Positions 37,050 to 54,270 of a stretch of DNA of 64,000 bases are shown one piece after another; positions within the stretch are counted from its first letter, which is position 1; each line of letters starts with the position of its first letter. The stretch is from Halichondria panicea. Lineage: Eukaryota; Porifera; Demospongiae; Suberitida; Halichondriidae. The position numbers were made by a program, and so were the translations under genes. Below the pieces are notes generated by a model. The model worked only from the letters and a program-made list of their open reading frames with translations, did not search any database and had not been told where the DNA came from. The stretch spans positions 5,866,250-5,930,249 of the forward strand of contig NC_087390.1 in the NCBI RefSeq assembly GCF_963675165.1. Reading direction: 5' to 3'.

Positions 37050-40000
37050 TCAGGAGAGTCCTCGTCTCTTATGGCTCTTGACAGCTGCTCCATCTTCTGA
37101 TGTCCTGGGGGGGTCATCTGTAGTAGCGAGGGGATTGTCATGCATGGTGGGAGGTATATAGTACAGTGTCTACCCCCTGGGCAGATCATGGCCATGCAAC
37201 AGTGGCTGCAATAAAGAGGGTCCAAACACATGCTATGGAGAGTCTGGGGTCCATTAACCTGGCTGTGTATTAACTTATAGAGGGTTATAAGTTATAGTTA
37301 TAACGTGGGCACGAGGGCTGAGTGCAATATATGCCATGCATCTCAAGGGCATAGCAACATAACACTGTCTTAGTAACACAATTAATAAATAAAACTGCAC
37401 AAAATGACAGAGACAACACTATAGACACATCTACATCTGCAGCGTATAAGATGGGCATGCATGGACCAACGAATGGTTTATAGCCTCACCTCACTATAAA
37501 ACGGCCCCATTCCACTACTGCTGCAAAACTCCACCGTCAGTGCTCGACCAGCCCTCCTATATATATGTACGGTCTACCCTCACAACCAAGCCAAAGAAGC
37601 TCGCCTCTACACTGCTGTAAACAGCTCAAGCCCCCAGTAAAAACAGCCGCTTCCATAGATGCTTATAGTATTATGGTGAAGCAGAATTAAAGGACTTATC
37701 TAAGCCATGCATCATGCACGAGGACTAGACTAGGAACACAGAATCTTCCACAAAATAAACCTTGAACAATTTAAAAACCTGCATGGTTGCACTTTGATAC
37801 TCGTATTTCTCATCATGCTATTTAATTATGTCAGTCTGACTATAAACCACACCCACCTGACTCCTCCCCCTCAGTATCGAGGTACTTGGCCTTATACTCG
37901 TCCATAGCGGCCTCGTAAGGTGGCCATCGATGCTCCTCCACATAAGAGAGGTTGTCTTGGTCCAATTGCAGGAATTGTTCATTTTCCTCAAAATCAGCGT
38001 AATTGCTTGATATGAAGTGGAGGCACCAAGTGCTGAGCTGAGACGCATTGTGCAGCTGTGAGGAGAGCAGGATTCCTGTGTGTGTGTGTGGGGGGAGTGG
38101 GCGTTGGGTATGTGTGGAGTTGGTGTGTGTGTGTGTGGGGAGTGGGTGTTATATTTGGCTGGCAACAGGATATTGTACGATGGTGCTTTGATGCTTTAAA
38201 CAATTATAACTGACCATCACTTAAAATTATCTGAGCACAGACTGTTACATGTAGGTAGAATGATTGAATGACCTCACCTATAATGTCGACGTTTGCCTTT
38301 GCAATGGAATCTTTAGTGGCCCTTTCCACATGCTTGGAGATATACAGTTCACAGAGTGACATGAGCCGACTCATCACGTACCTGTTGTGAGGGAGAGGGA
38401 AGGAGTCAATAAGGCATGTGATACACAAGCTCTGAAAATAACAAGATCTTTACTTTAATAATAATTATACTGTATAGCGGGATATTTTCGAGGCACTAAA
38501 TTTTCGCGGATTGCCCTAACTAAAATATTTTGAGGATAGTGGTTCAAATGACCACACCCCTACAGTAAACAATTTTTCGAGGTACTAAATTTTCGTGTTT
38601 CTGGGTCATCCTCGAAAATCTCGAAAATCTCAAAAATAACCAGCTATACGGTATTTGAGGGGTTGGATGTACAGTATACGAGCCTATAATTATGCGTGCC
38701 TATAATTATACGTGCCTATAATTATGCGTGCCTATAATTATGTACCGTAGACCATTATACTCAAAACCAAACTCACGGCAACACTCTTAAACTCAACAAT
38801 TTCCTTCACCTGTTGGCCAGCTCCAATATTCCTATAGAGTCCCCCTCCTCAATGGGGGCATGGTCAGTGTACAGGTACTCTAGGAAACTCACAAACGTGT
38901 CCAATGAAATATCAGGGATGGATATCTGAGGAGGGAGTTGATTACTTAAATTCTATTGGAATTCGTAAATAGAAATAAACGCATGGTTGTTAGCAATTAC
39001 AGTAGCGGATCTCTGTGACTTGGTAGAGCTAGCTATAAAAGCGTATGGAATATAACGTAAGTAGAATGGAACATGAACACAAAGTACATGCTAACAAACA
39101 GAGTCGTCTATTTGGGAGATGCTTCTTGTGTGCTGAATTCTCTGATTCTAGGAATAATAAATTCAATTTTTCGAAAGAAGTGAGGCAATAATTAATTTTT
39201 GTGATTAGCTATCTGTCTCTATGACAACCTACCTCGTTAGCTGCACTCTCTTGGAAGGCTCCAGACAACATGGCCGACATGACCTCACATCGTGTGGTCA
39301 GTACTAGTCGATGGGCAGGGACAACCACACCCTCCACCAGGAAACACACGTCAGAGAACAATCCCTGTGTGTGGGTGTGTGTGGTGTGTGTGTGTGTGGT
39401 GGTGATAAACATACGTCTTTGCTTCTATCGAGCAATGTATTTTAAATGGATCTCCCTAAAGATGATATATCTGGACTCAAAAATCAGTTAATCATGATAA
39501 TAAGATGCACAGGCAAGTACGAGATAACCAGCACAAAAATGGCATACCTTGTTGAGAAATAGTTGCTTAGTGACACTGACATTTCGATCATTCAACCACG
39601 TTATAATTTTCTAATTAAGAAACTCCTCCCCTTTACGAGCATTCTCACACATGAGCTCCAACTCGGGCAAATTCAGCAGCTGAGAAATCTTGATTGTTTC
39701 GCTGAAACCTTCGCTCTCTTTGTCTAGTTCCACCACTCCAGTGTAGAGGAATGTTAGGGCACGAGATAGCGCCAGCTCCGTCACCACATAGGGGTCAAAG
39801 GTCATCTCTGTCACCTGCTTACCGTCCGAGTCAGGTCTATAGCAAACAAAAATAATAAACAGACCGTTTTTAGAAAAAAATTTGTCATTACAATAAAATA
39901 AATGTTATTTATACAAAGTGTGGTGTACAATTACAGTGGAACCTCTGTTAACAACCACCTCCGAATAAAGGCCAGCTGTTATATAACGGCCATCAGGCAC

Positions 40001-42450
40001 TCAGGTACCAAATGAACAGTTTGTGTACAAAACAACCTCTCAACAAAGGCACCCTCTGTATAGTGGCCAAAACATTATTCCCCAAAGGTGTCCGTTATAG
40101 AGGGTTCCACTGTACCTTTCATCAATGTGGAGCATTCCCTCCAGCTGCCCCGAGTTGACTGTCTCCACAGTAACCTTCTTTAGTCGTGCCTTGTCCCACC
40201 CATCACACAGACTATCAACCTGGAGGAGGTGGGAGAGTGGACATTAAAGGAATCACTTAATTGGAACACTGTAATATACAGAGCACTCGGTACTTCACGT
40301 CTCACAACCATACTGGTAATGATACAGTATTTGAGCCTATAGCAGCAACTACCAGAAGAAAATAAGATTTGAACGTTATGACGAGGCTTTAAGAACGGTA
40401 TATATAGTGGTGGCATGCAGTTGAACAGCAACTGGAATAAATGTGAGAAATATTTTCCAGCTAGTTAAAATAGGCCTCAAAGTCTCCTAAGCATGTGTTT
40501 GGACCTGTGTTAGCAGACAACCTCTTTATTAGAGCCACTGTTGGTCTGCCCAAGAGTGACCATCATAGATGTGTGGTATCCACAGCATTTGTCGAGATAC
40601 GTAGGAACTAATAGAAAACCTCACCTTAACTTCCTGAGTCACTCTGAGCAGCAGTCTAAACAGATCTGAAGCAGATGCCAACACATAGCGATGGGCATGA
40701 TACGTCTTGCCCTCCAGTCTCAAGACCACGTCCGAATGAGATGGGTTGTTTATCGTTTTTGCCCGATCGGAGGAAAACGTTGAACTTTGGACTTTTATTG
40801 CGGGCGCTTTTTTATGGTCTGGTAGTTGAGGGGGCGGGGAAGGTCCGCTGACATTTGTTGAAAATGATTGGTCGGATGATTGGGAGCGCCTGTAAGGAAA
40901 GTTACAAGGTGACAATAATGTAAACCAGATTTGACTAATGCAGTGAAACCTGTCTATATAGTGGTCACCAACAGTGGCTGTACTAATAATTATACAGGGT
41001 GGCCTGCTAAGTAACACAGGTATAAACACATGCTACAAAAACTTTGAGGCCCATTACCTAGCGATATCGTTTAAGGGGTTATTTTCGAGGCACTAAATTT
41101 TTGCGGATAATTATTTTGCGGATCTCATTTTCGAGGATAGAGGTTCAAATGACCACACCCCTAGGCAGCAGTAGAAAGGTCTTCCAATACCGGAAGTAAA
41201 CGAGCCACTAAACTTTTTAAGTTCGAGGTCAATCCGCAAAAATATAGTGCCTTGCCGCTATACGGCATTATATAAAATGCTTAGGATGACCATAAGGACA
41301 ATACTCCTACTATTTCACTTACCGTTTTCTGCCTGCCTCTTGTTTTTCCCTTGCTAGCCCTGCCCTCATACCAGCGTCCATTGCCTCCATCACACCAGCT
41401 CCTGTTAGGGCACTTGTCTCATAGTAACCCACCGCTCCTGAGGGGGGAGGTCATACGGTTATTAGATACCCATAAATGTTCCTTTCGTACGTAACATTGG
41501 ATTAAAATGTGCGTGCTTCTAGAAATTTTTACACATGTTAAATGAAGCATCTTTGAACGGCCATAACTTTAGTTTCGTTGGTGATATGATTTTTTGAAAA
41601 AGCTCAGCCAGGTTAATGGGCCCAAGTCTCCATAGCATGTGTTTGGACCTGTGTTAGCAGGCCACCCTCTATAATACAGCCAGGTTAATAGGCCCCAAAG
41701 TCTCTATAGCATGTGTTTGGACCTATGTTAGCAGACCACCCTCTATAATACAGCCACTGTTGGTATGCCCCAGGGCGACCACTAGAGACAGGTTTTCACT
41801 CTGCAGAAATACGGCATAAATTCCTCACCAAGATCTTTTGCCAGTTGCAGAGCATCTTCGCGGGGGACCTCAGTGTAGTCACCATTGACCTCTTGACCTC
41901 TGAGGTCACACTGGAGCCCCAATAGCAGCACAGGTATGTTTGGACAAAAGTGACGAACTTCAGGTATCCACCTCTCTTTGATGTTTGCAAATGAGGTTGG
42001 ATATTTGATGGAAAATGCAACAAGGAAAATGTTCGTATCAGGATAGGAAATTGGGCGGAGCCTATCGTAGTGTTCTCCACCAACTGTAGAGAATTAGCAT
42101 ATGTGATTAAACTGTAGAGAATTAGCATATGTGATTAAACCAGCAGATGTGTTTCAAGGGTCGAGAGAAAAGATGTTTACATAAATCCATAACTTCACAT
42201 TATTTGCTCAAAAAGAATCAATATCATGTTTTATATATTACAAGTGCAAACGACATCATACAGTTAGGTACGTACCTGTATCCCATGGCAACACTATGAC
42301 TGGTTTTCCATCGACCATAATTTCGGCGGCATAGCTGTCAAACACAGTGGGGACGTAATCACTAGGGAATGAATTGGTGGTCCATCGAATGTAAAAACAT
42401 GTTTTACCCACTGCACCATCTCCAACCATGACCACCTTCACGTTTTGCAT
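37050..42450 (-). CDS. RhoBTB-like protein, copy G (type 2, sister of D)
   Basis: Exons (minus): 42276-42450, 41829-42083, 41323-41437, 40625-40889, 40116-40219, 39548-39836, 39233-39364, 38810-38925, 38278-38381, 37857-38075 and 37050-37117. The model is 613 residues. From exon 1 to intron 5 it matches D at an offset of 17780 with very few changes, and it shares the 12-base longer exon 3, LQCD and the exon 5 donor MITE. Switch II reads [11 protein letters not shown]. Intron 1 has a perfect 28-bp tandem duplication at about 42084-42140. Downstream of exon 6 it diverges from D: exon 8 encodes DISLDTF, shared with H, where the others have DIPLDTF. Confidence 0.85.
39932..40114. mobile_element. 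TA-flanked MITE at the exon 5 donor of copy G
   Basis: Same insertion at the same base as in D, sharing its internal sequence, so it was inherited through duplication of a type 2 ancestor. Confidence 0.85.
41605..41755. repeat. 72-bp minisatellite, intron 2 of copy G (2 units)
   Basis: Two units matching those of copy D except for a GT difference in the second. Confidence 0.9.
42084..42140. repeat. 28-bp tandem duplication, intron 1 of copy G
   Basis: ACTGTAGAGAATTAGCATAT plus TGTGATTAA occurs twice in tandem and duplicates the exon 2 acceptor (CTACAG on the gene strand). Copies D and H have one unit. Confidence 0.85.
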
Positions 42451-42589
42451 CTTCGAGAAAAAGATCTCAGTTGATCAATGTGTAAATACGGTAAAGGCAA
42501 ACTGGTAAAGGGTCTCTACATGTACATAGTAACTTGTACCTTGTACCCAGGAAGTCTGAAGGGCGTTTCTAATGTTTGCGGTTGAGAGA

Positions 42590-42597
42590 TGACGTCA
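42590..42597. promoter_or_regulatory. CRE palindrome upstream of copy G
   Basis: TGACGTCA about 140 bases upstream of the start codon at 42450. Confidence 0.5.
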
Positions 42598-42740
42598 TTA
42601 CATTCCAATCCTATGAATATCATTATTTTAATACCACACTACTATAGAAGTGATAATTCAGTGAAAAGTGATGGAATAAAAATCACACAAAAGTGCAACA
42701 GTTTGATCCACTTGTCATTAATGAACAGTCAGGAGAGTCC

Positions 42741-45700
42741 TCATCTCTTGTGGTTCTTGACAGCTGCTCCATTGTCCGATGTTCTGGGGGGGTCACCTGT
42801 AGTAGCGAGGGGATTGTCATGCATGGTGGGAGGTATATAGTACAGTGTCTACCCCTTGGGCAGACCATGGCCATGCAACAGTGGCTGCAATAAAGAGGGT
42901 CCAAACACATGTTATGGGGAGTCTGGGGTCCATTAACCTGGCTGTATTATAGAGGGTGGCCTGCTTATATAAGTTATAGTTATAACGTGGGCACGAGGGC
43001 TGAGTGCAATATATGCCATGCACCTCGAGTGCACCTCCCAAGGACATAGCAACATAACACTAGCTGTCTTAGTAACAATAGAACTGCACAAAATGACAGA
43101 GACAACGCTATAGACACATCTACATCTGCAGCATATAAGATTTGCATGCATGGACCAATTAATGAATGGCTTATATGGCCTCACCTCACTATAAAACGGC
43201 CCCATTCCACTACTGCTGCAAAAACAGCTCCACCTACCACTGCTGCTCATCAGTGCTCGACCAGCCTCAAGTCCCCATTAAAAACAGCCGCTTCCATAGA
43301 TGCTTATAGTATTATGGTGAAGCAGAATTAAAGGACTTATCTACGCCATGCATCATGCACGAGGACTAGACTAGGAACACAGAATCTTCCACAAAATAAA
43401 CCTTGGACAATTTTAAAACCCTCATGGTTGCACTTTGATACTCGTATTTCTCATCATGCTATTTAATTATGTCAGTATGACTATAAACCACACCCACCTG
43501 ACTCCTCCCCCTCAGTATCGAGGTACTTGGCCTTATACTCATTCATAGCGGCCTCGTAAGGTGGCCATCGATGCTCCTCCACATAAGAGAGGTTGTCTTG
43601 GCCCAATTGCAGGAATTGTTCATTTTCCTCAAAATCAGCGTAATTGCTTGATATGAAGTGGAGACACCAAGTGCTGAGCTGAGACGCATTGTGCAGCTGT
43701 GAGGAGAGCAGGATTTCTGTGTGTGTGTGGGGGGAGTGGGCGTTGGGTATGTGTGGAGTGGGGAGTGGGTGTTATATTTGGCTGGCAACATACTTCACAG
43801 GATATTGTACGATCGTGCTTTGATGCTTTAAACAATTATAACTGACCATCACTTAAAATTACCTGGGCACAGACTGTTACATGTACAGTGTAGGTAGAAT
43901 GATTGAATGACCTCACCTATAATGTCGACGTTTGCCTTTGCAATGGAATCTTTAGTGGCCCTCTCCACATGCTTGGAGATATACAGTTCACAGAGTGACA
44001 TGAGCCGACTCATCACGTACCTGTTGTGAGGGAGAGGGAAGGAGTCAACAAGGCATGTGATACACAAGCTCTGAAAATAACAAGGTCTTTACTTTAATAA
44101 TAATTATACTGTATAGCGGGCTATTTTCGAAGCACTAAATTTTCGCGGATTGCCCTAACTAAAATATTTCGAGGATAGTGGTTCAAATGACCACACCCCT
44201 ACAGTAAACCAATTTTTCGAGGCACTAAATTTTCGTGTTTCTGGGTCATCCTCGAAAATAACCAGCTATACAGTATTTGAGGGGTTGGATGTACAGTATA
44301 CGTGCCTATAATTATACGTGCCTATAATTATACGAGCCTATAATTATACGTGCCTATAATTATACGTGCCTATAATTATACATGCCTATAATTATACGAG
44401 CCTATAATTATACGTGCCTATAATTATACGTGCCTATAATTATGCACCGTAGACCATTATACTCAAAACCAAACTCACGGCAACACTCCTAAACTCAACA
44501 ATTCCCTTCACCTGTTGGCCAGCTCCAATATTCCCATAGAGTCCCCCTCCTCAATGGGGGCGTGGTCAGTGTACAGGTACTCTAGGAAACTCACAAACGT
44601 GTCCAATGAGATATCAGGGATGGATATCTGAGGAGGGAGTTGATTACTTAAATTCTATTGGAATTCGAAAATAGAAATAAACGCATGGTTGCTAAGCAAC
44701 TACAGTAGGGCATCTCTGTGACTATGTGACTTGCGGGTAGAGCTAGCTTTAAGAATATAACGTACGTAGAATGGAACATGAACACAAAGTACATGCTAAC
44801 AAACAGAGTCGTCTATTTGGGAGATGCTTCTTGTGTGCTGAATTCTCTGATTCTAGGAATAATAAATTCAATTTTTCGAAAGAAGTGAGGCAATAATTAA
44901 TTTTTGTGATTAGCTATCTGTCGCTATGACAACCTACCTCGTTAGCTGCACTCTCTTGGAAGGCTCCAGACAACATGGCCGACATGACCTCACATCGTGT
45001 GGTCAGTACTAGTCGATGGGCGGGGACAACCACACCCTCCACCAGGAAACACACGTCAGAGAACAATCTCTGTGTGGGTGTGTGTGGGTGTGTGGTGTGT
45101 GTGGGTGTGTGGTGTGTGTGTGTGTGGTGGTGATAAACATACGTCTTTGCTTCTATCGAGCAATGTATTTTAAATGGATCTCCCTAAAGATGATATATCT
45201 GGACTCAAAAATCAGTTAATCATGAAAGTAAGATGCACAGGCAAGTACGAGATAACCAGCACAAAAATGGCATACCTTGTTGAGAAATAGTTGCTTAGTG
45301 ACACTGGCATGTCGATCATTCAACCACGTTATAATTTTCTGATTAAGAAACTCCTCCCCTTTACGAGCATTCTCACACATGAGCTCCAACTCGGACAAAT
45401 TCAGCAGCTGAGAAATCTTGATTGTTTCGCTGAAACCTTCGCTCTCTTTGTCTAGTTCCACCACTCCAGTGTAGAGGAACGTTAGGGCACGAGATAGCGC
45501 CAGCTCCATCACCACAGAGGGGTCAAAGGTCATCTCTGTCACCTGCTTACCGTCCGAGTCAGGTCTATAGCAAACAAAAATCACAAATAATAAACAGACC
45601 GTTTTTAGAAAAAAATTTGTCATTACAACAAAATAAATGTTATTTATACAAAGTGTGGTGTACAATTACAGTGGAACCTCTGTTAACAACCACCTCCGAA

Positions 45701-48088
45701 TAAAGGCCAGCTGTTATATAACGGCCATCAGGCACTCAGGTACCAAATGAACAGTTTGTGTACAAAACAACCTCTCAACAAAGGCCACCTCTGTATAGTG
45801 GCCAAAACATTATTCCCCAAAGGTGTCCGTTATAGAGGGTTCCACTGTACCTTTCATCAATGTGGAGCATTCCCTCCAGCTGCCCCGAGTTGACCATCTC
45901 CATGGTAACCATCTTTAGTTGTGCCTTGTCCCAGCCATCACACAGACTATCAACCTGGAGGAGGTGGGAGAGTGGACACAAAGCCATCGCTTAATTGGAA
46001 CACTGTACTATACAGAGCACTCGGTACTTCACGTCTCACAACCATACTGGAATGATACAGTGTTTGAGCCTATAGCAGCAACTACCAGAATTATACAGAG
46101 GAAAATAAGATTTGAACGTTATGACGAGGCTTTAAGAACGGTATATAGTGGTGGCATGCACTCGAACAGCAACTGGAATAAATATGAGAAATATTAGTTA
46201 TTAAGTCTCCATAGCATGTGTTTGGACCTGTGTTAGCAGGCCACCTCTTTACTACAGCCACTGTTGGTCTGCCCAGGAGTGACCATCATAGATGTGTGGT
46301 GTCCACAGTACTTGCCGAGATACGCAGGAACTAAATAGACAAACTTCACCTTAACTTCCTGAGTCACTCCAAGCAGCTGTCTAAACAGATCTGAAGCAGA
46401 CGCCAACACATAGCGATGGGCATGATACGTCTTGCCCTCCAGTCTCAAGACCACGTCCGAATGAGATGGGTTGTTTATCATTTTTGCCCGATCAGAGGAA
46501 AACGTTGAACTTTGGACTTTTATTGTGGGCGCTTTTTTATGGTCTGGTAGTTGAGGGGGCGGGGAGGGTCCGCTGACATTTGTTGAAAATGATTGGTCGG
46601 ATGATTGGGAGCGCCTGTACAGAGAGTTACAAGGTGACAATAATGTAAACCAGATTTGACTAATGCAGTGAAACCTGTCTATATAGTGGTCACCAACAGT
46701 GGCTGTACTAATAATTATACAGGGTGGCCTGCTAAGTAACACAGGTCTAAACACATGCTACAAAAACTTTGAGGCCCATTACCTAGCGATATCGTTTAAG
46801 GGGTTATTTTCGAGGCACTAAAATAATGTTTGCAGATAAATAATTATTTTGCGGATCTCATTTTCGAGGATAGAGGTTCAAATGACCACACCCCTAGGCA
46901 GCAGTAGAGAGGTCTTTCGATACTGGAAGTAAACGAGCCACTAAACTTTTGAGGTTCGAGGTCAATCCGGAAAAATATAGTGCCTTGAAAACAACCCGCT
47001 ATACGGCATTATAGAATGCTTAGGATGACCATAAGGACAATACTCCTACTATTTCACCCACCGTTTTCTGCCTACCCTTGTTAGTCCTGCCCTCACACAA
47101 AAGTCCATTGCCTCCATCACACCAGCTCCTGTTAGGGCACTTGTCTCATAGTAACCCACCGCTCCTGAGGGGAGGAGGGGGGAGGTCATACGGTTATCAG
47201 ATACAAATAAATGTCACTTTCATACGTAACATTGGATTAAAACGTGCGTGCTTCTAGAAACTTTTACACACGTTAAATGAAGCATCTTTGAACGGCCATA
47301 ACTTTAGTTTCGCTGGTGATATGATTTTTTGAAAAAGCTCAGCCAGGTTAATGGGCCCAAGTCTCCATAGCATGTGTTTGGACCTGTGTTAGCAGGCCAC
47401 CCTCTATAATACAGCCATTGTTGGTATACCCCAGGGTGACCACTAGAGACAGGGTTTCACTCTAGCAGAAATACGGAAGAAATTCCTCACCAAGATCTTT
47501 TGCCAGTTGCAGAGCATCTTCACAGGGGACCTCAGTGTAGTCACCATTGACCTCTTGACCTCTGAGGTCACACTGGAGCCCCAGTAGCAGCACAGGTATG
47601 TTCGGACAAAAATGACGAACTTCAGGTATCCACCTCTCTTTGATGTTTGCAAATAAGGTTGGATATTTGATGGAAAATGCAACAAGGAAAATGTTCGTAT
47701 CAGGATAGGAAATTGGGCGGAGCCTATCGTAGTCTTCTCCACCAACTGTAGAGAATTAGCATATGTGATTAAACCAGGAGATGTGTTTCAAGGGTCGAGA
47801 GAAAAGATGTTAATTTACATAAATCCATAACTTCACATTATTTGCTCAAAAAGAATCAATATCATGTTTTATATATTACAAGTGCAAACGACATCATACA
47901 GGTAGGTACGTACCTGTATCCCATGGCGCCACTCTGACTGGTTTTCCATCGACCATAATTTCGGCGGCATAGCCGCCAAACACAGTGGGGACGTAATCAC
48001 TGGGGAATGAATTGGTGCTCCATCGTATGAAAAAACATGTTTTACCCACTGCACCATCTCCAACTATGACCACCTTCACGTTTTGCAT
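42741..48088 (-). CDS. RhoBTB-like protein, copy H (type 2, most divergent)
   Basis: Rightmost complete copy. Exons (minus): 47914-48088, 47491-47745, 47062-47164, 46350-46614, 45851-45954, 45276-45564, 44938-45069, 44512-44627, 43917-44020, 43498-43716 and 42741-42796. The model is 605 residues. It is type 2 (MQNVKVV, LQCD, donor MITE in intron 5) but lacks the 12-base exon 3 extension of D and G. The effector loop is changed to PTVFGGY, where D and G have PTVFDSY. Exon 7 begins RLFSDV in place of GLFSDV. Intron 2 keeps a single 72-bp unit, which could be the state before expansion. The tail ends VKNHKR, as in E. Its promoter carries an inserted zinc-finger-like fragment. Confidence 0.85.
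44299..44442. repeat. 16-bp tandem repeat, intron 8 of copy H (9 units)
   Basis: Nine units of TACGTGCCTATAATTA with minor variants (ACGAG, ACATG). The same site has about 4 units in A (507-570), 3 in B, C and D, 2 in E and F and 4 in G. Confidence 0.9.
45667..45849. mobile_element. TA-flanked MITE at the exon 5 donor of copy H
   Basis: Same insertion as in D and G with a few substitutions (GGCCACC for GGCACC). Confidence 0.85.
47340..47416. repeat. 72-bp minisatellite motif, intron 2 of copy H (1 unit)
   Basis: A single unit followed by CAGCCATTGTTGGTATACC. Confidence 0.85.
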
Positions 48089-48127
48089 ATTCTAGAAAAA
48101 GATCTCAGTTGATCAATGTGTAAATAC

Positions 48128-48195
48128 GTCACATCGTCGATTGCACGGGAGAGAAGCCTTACCTCTGTGAGAAGGATGACTGTGACAAGGTTGTA
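48128..48195 (+). other. Zinc-finger-like coding fragment inserted upstream of copy H
   Basis: Relative to D and G, about 65 bases replace a few bases of the promoter. On the plus strand one frame reads TGEKPYLCEKDDCDKVV, matching the linker and first cysteine pair of C2H2 fingers; a second frame just upstream reads SHRRLH, the preceding helix end. The two frames are offset as if two bases were lost. No open gene surrounds it, so it is probably a captured, decayed piece. Confidence 0.55.
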
Positions 48196-48281
48196 AGGCA
48201 AACTGGTAAAGGGTCTCTACATGTACATAGTAACTTGTACTTTGTACCCGGCGTTTCTAATGTTATGTTGCGGTTGAGATA

Positions 48282-48289
48282 TGACGTCA
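48282..48289. promoter_or_regulatory. CRE palindrome upstream of copy H
   Basis: TGACGTCA about 194 bases upstream of the start codon at 48088. The larger distance reflects the insertion at 48128-48195. Confidence 0.5.
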
Positions 48290-48433
48290 TTACATTCCAA
48301 TCCTATGAATATCATTATTTTAATACCCCACTACAGAAGTGATAATTCAGTGAAAAGTGATGGAATAAAAATCACACAAAAGTGCATAACACAAACAGAA
48401 TAACAGTTTGATCCACTTGTCATTAATGAACAG

Positions 48434-48597
48434 TCAGGAGAGTCCTCGTCTCTTGTGGTTCTTGACAGCTTCCGATGTCCTGGGGGGGGGTCATCTGTAG
48501 TAGCGAGGGGATTGTCATGCATGGTGGGAGGTATATAGTACAGTGTCTACCCCCTGGGCAGATCATGGCCATGCAACAGTGGCTGCAATAAAGAGCA
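48434..48597 (-). pseudogene. Relic of a ninth RhoBTB copy (last exon only)
   Basis: The block 48434-48494 aligns with RhoBTB exon 11 and is followed by the same downstream intron sequence to about 48597, where similarity to the array stops abruptly. Relative to the other copies it has a 9-base deletion and two extra G in the G run, giving 61 bases instead of 68 and breaking the reading frame. No other RhoBTB exon lies to its right. It marks the breakpoint of the tandem array. Confidence 0.75.
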
Positions 48598-48831
48598 CTC
48601 GTTATAATTATGTTAGCTATGAACACACAGCTTGTTTGCTGCATTACATTACTAGCGATAACAGAATTTGTTCTATTAACAGTCCAAGCATTTGAAAAGG
48701 TGACAATACTATAGGCTAGCTATATAGGGACTGAGTAATTAACTAAAATTGATATACTGATATCTAAGAGCGTAAGTCTCATAATAATAGTCTCAGTCTC
48801 AAATTGTCAATATGCACTATATAATTATAGT
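48598..48831. other. Spacer between the RhoBTB array and the hydrolase gene
   Basis: Unique AT-rich sequence with no exon or repeat that I recognise. The array similarity stops at its left edge. Confidence 0.5.
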
Positions 48832-53991
<5,160 letters not shown>

Positions 53992-54062
53992 TGTCACCTA
54001 GCTTGTGGTTTCTTTACAACCAGCCCTTTTTTTGGAGGTGGGTCTTGTCGCCGCAGACGTTA

Positions 54063-54074
54063 TGCGCATGCGCA
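54063..54074. promoter_or_regulatory. NRF-1-type palindrome upstream of the hydrolase gene
   Basis: TGCGCATGCGCA, a perfect match to the NRF-1 consensus palindrome, 72 bases upstream of the hydrolase start codon at 53991. Confidence 0.5.
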
Positions 54075-54270
54075 CTAGACAAAACGTAAAAAATTATCAT
54101 GTCAACTTTGTCTTTTCTTTTTAGCGATGAAACATTTATATTCACATCACGACACTTGAGGACTCGTTAAATAGGCATGATCGGAATTAAACACATACGA
54201 AGTATGTACATGAAGACAGATTAAAAATGATCCAATGATATTAGCTCTAAGAGAATAAGACATTACTCTA

